From Pseudomonadota bacterium (lineage in GTDB: Bacteria; Pseudomonadota; Gammaproteobacteria; Steroidobacterales; Steroidobacteraceae): a stretch of DNA of 5,022 bases. Positions 5,018 to 5,022 of the stretch are shown here, piece by piece (within the stretch, counting starts at the first letter, position 1; each line of letters starts with the position of its first letter). The translations under genes and the position numbers were made by a program. The notes beneath the pieces were generated by a model. That model was not told where the DNA came from. It saw nothing but the letters and a program-made list of their open reading frames with translations, and did no database searches. The stretch is from the NCBI GenBank assembly GCA_023433465.1, contig JAEZCR010000136.1, forward strand, positions 1-5,022, in the 5' to 3' direction.

Positions 5018-5022
5018 CCGCC

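Larger units (their letters stand above)
4864..5022. other. Upstream region of the acyltransferase, no convincing gene
   Basis: The 159 bases to the right edge hold an AT-rich half (about 4870-4910) with the promoter and operator boxes, then a GC-rich half with two inverted repeats. No frame on either strand gives a recognisable protein. On minus, two frames enter from the right edge: one stops at 4983 after about 12 codons rich in Ala, Gly and Pro, the other at 4903 after 39 codons of unremarkable sequence. Either could be the tail of an outside gene, but neither is supported. Confidence 0.5.

Noticed and set aside
4983..5022. Possible C-terminal tail of a minus-strand gene (12 codons ending in TAG)
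   Set aside because: Ala/Gly/Pro/Arg-rich residues in a GC-only palindrome give no family evidence; the sequence beyond the edge is needed to judge.

Overview
The window is a GC-rich stretch of chromosome with G/C-dominated third codon positions. It most likely comes from a proteobacterium. The best taxonomic hints are the ArsC/YffB-type reductase and the ACS-family transporter, both close in sequence to the versions common in Gamma- and Betaproteobacteria. I cannot fix the genus. There are no rRNA or tRNA genes, CRISPR arrays, insertion sequences or phage genes. Five protein genes fill almost everything, and no gene-free stretch exceeds 300 bases.

Left block (1-2053): a gene on the minus strand runs off the left edge. 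It encodes a Rieske [2Fe-2S] domain fused to a flavodoxin-like NAD(P)H:FMN oxidoreductase domain. It shares a 36-base divergent intergenic region with a plus-strand MFS transporter of the anion:cation symporter (ACS) type, which exports or imports small organic anions in known relatives. The arrangement suggests a redox enzyme and a carboxylate-type transporter that are co-regulated, but the substrate cannot be read from the sequence.

Middle block (2064-3665): a minus-strand polytopic membrane protein of the DUF1624 / heparan-alpha-glucosaminide N-acetyltransferase-like family converges on the transporter with a 10-base gap. It diverges, across 66 bases, from a small plus-strand ArsC/Spx-family thioredoxin-fold reductase. 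The two candidate promoters in these 66 bases overlap each other.

Right block (3634-5022): a second minus-strand integral-membrane acyltransferase, of the unrelated acyltransferase-3 family, converges on the reductase gene and overlaps its 3' end by 32 bases. Its upstream region is a conspicuous AT-rich island with two identical 9-base boxes (TACAAGTGT) exactly 21 bases apart. These resemble operators of BlaI/MecI/CopY-type repressors and sit on the likely core promoter. Beyond that lie G/C hairpins and no convincing gene up to the right edge.

The most interesting points are the twin operator boxes, the Rieske-flavoprotein fusion with its cysteine cluster, and the two unrelated membrane acyltransferases flanking a thiol reductase. 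I do not see a clear, wholly new multi-gene system.
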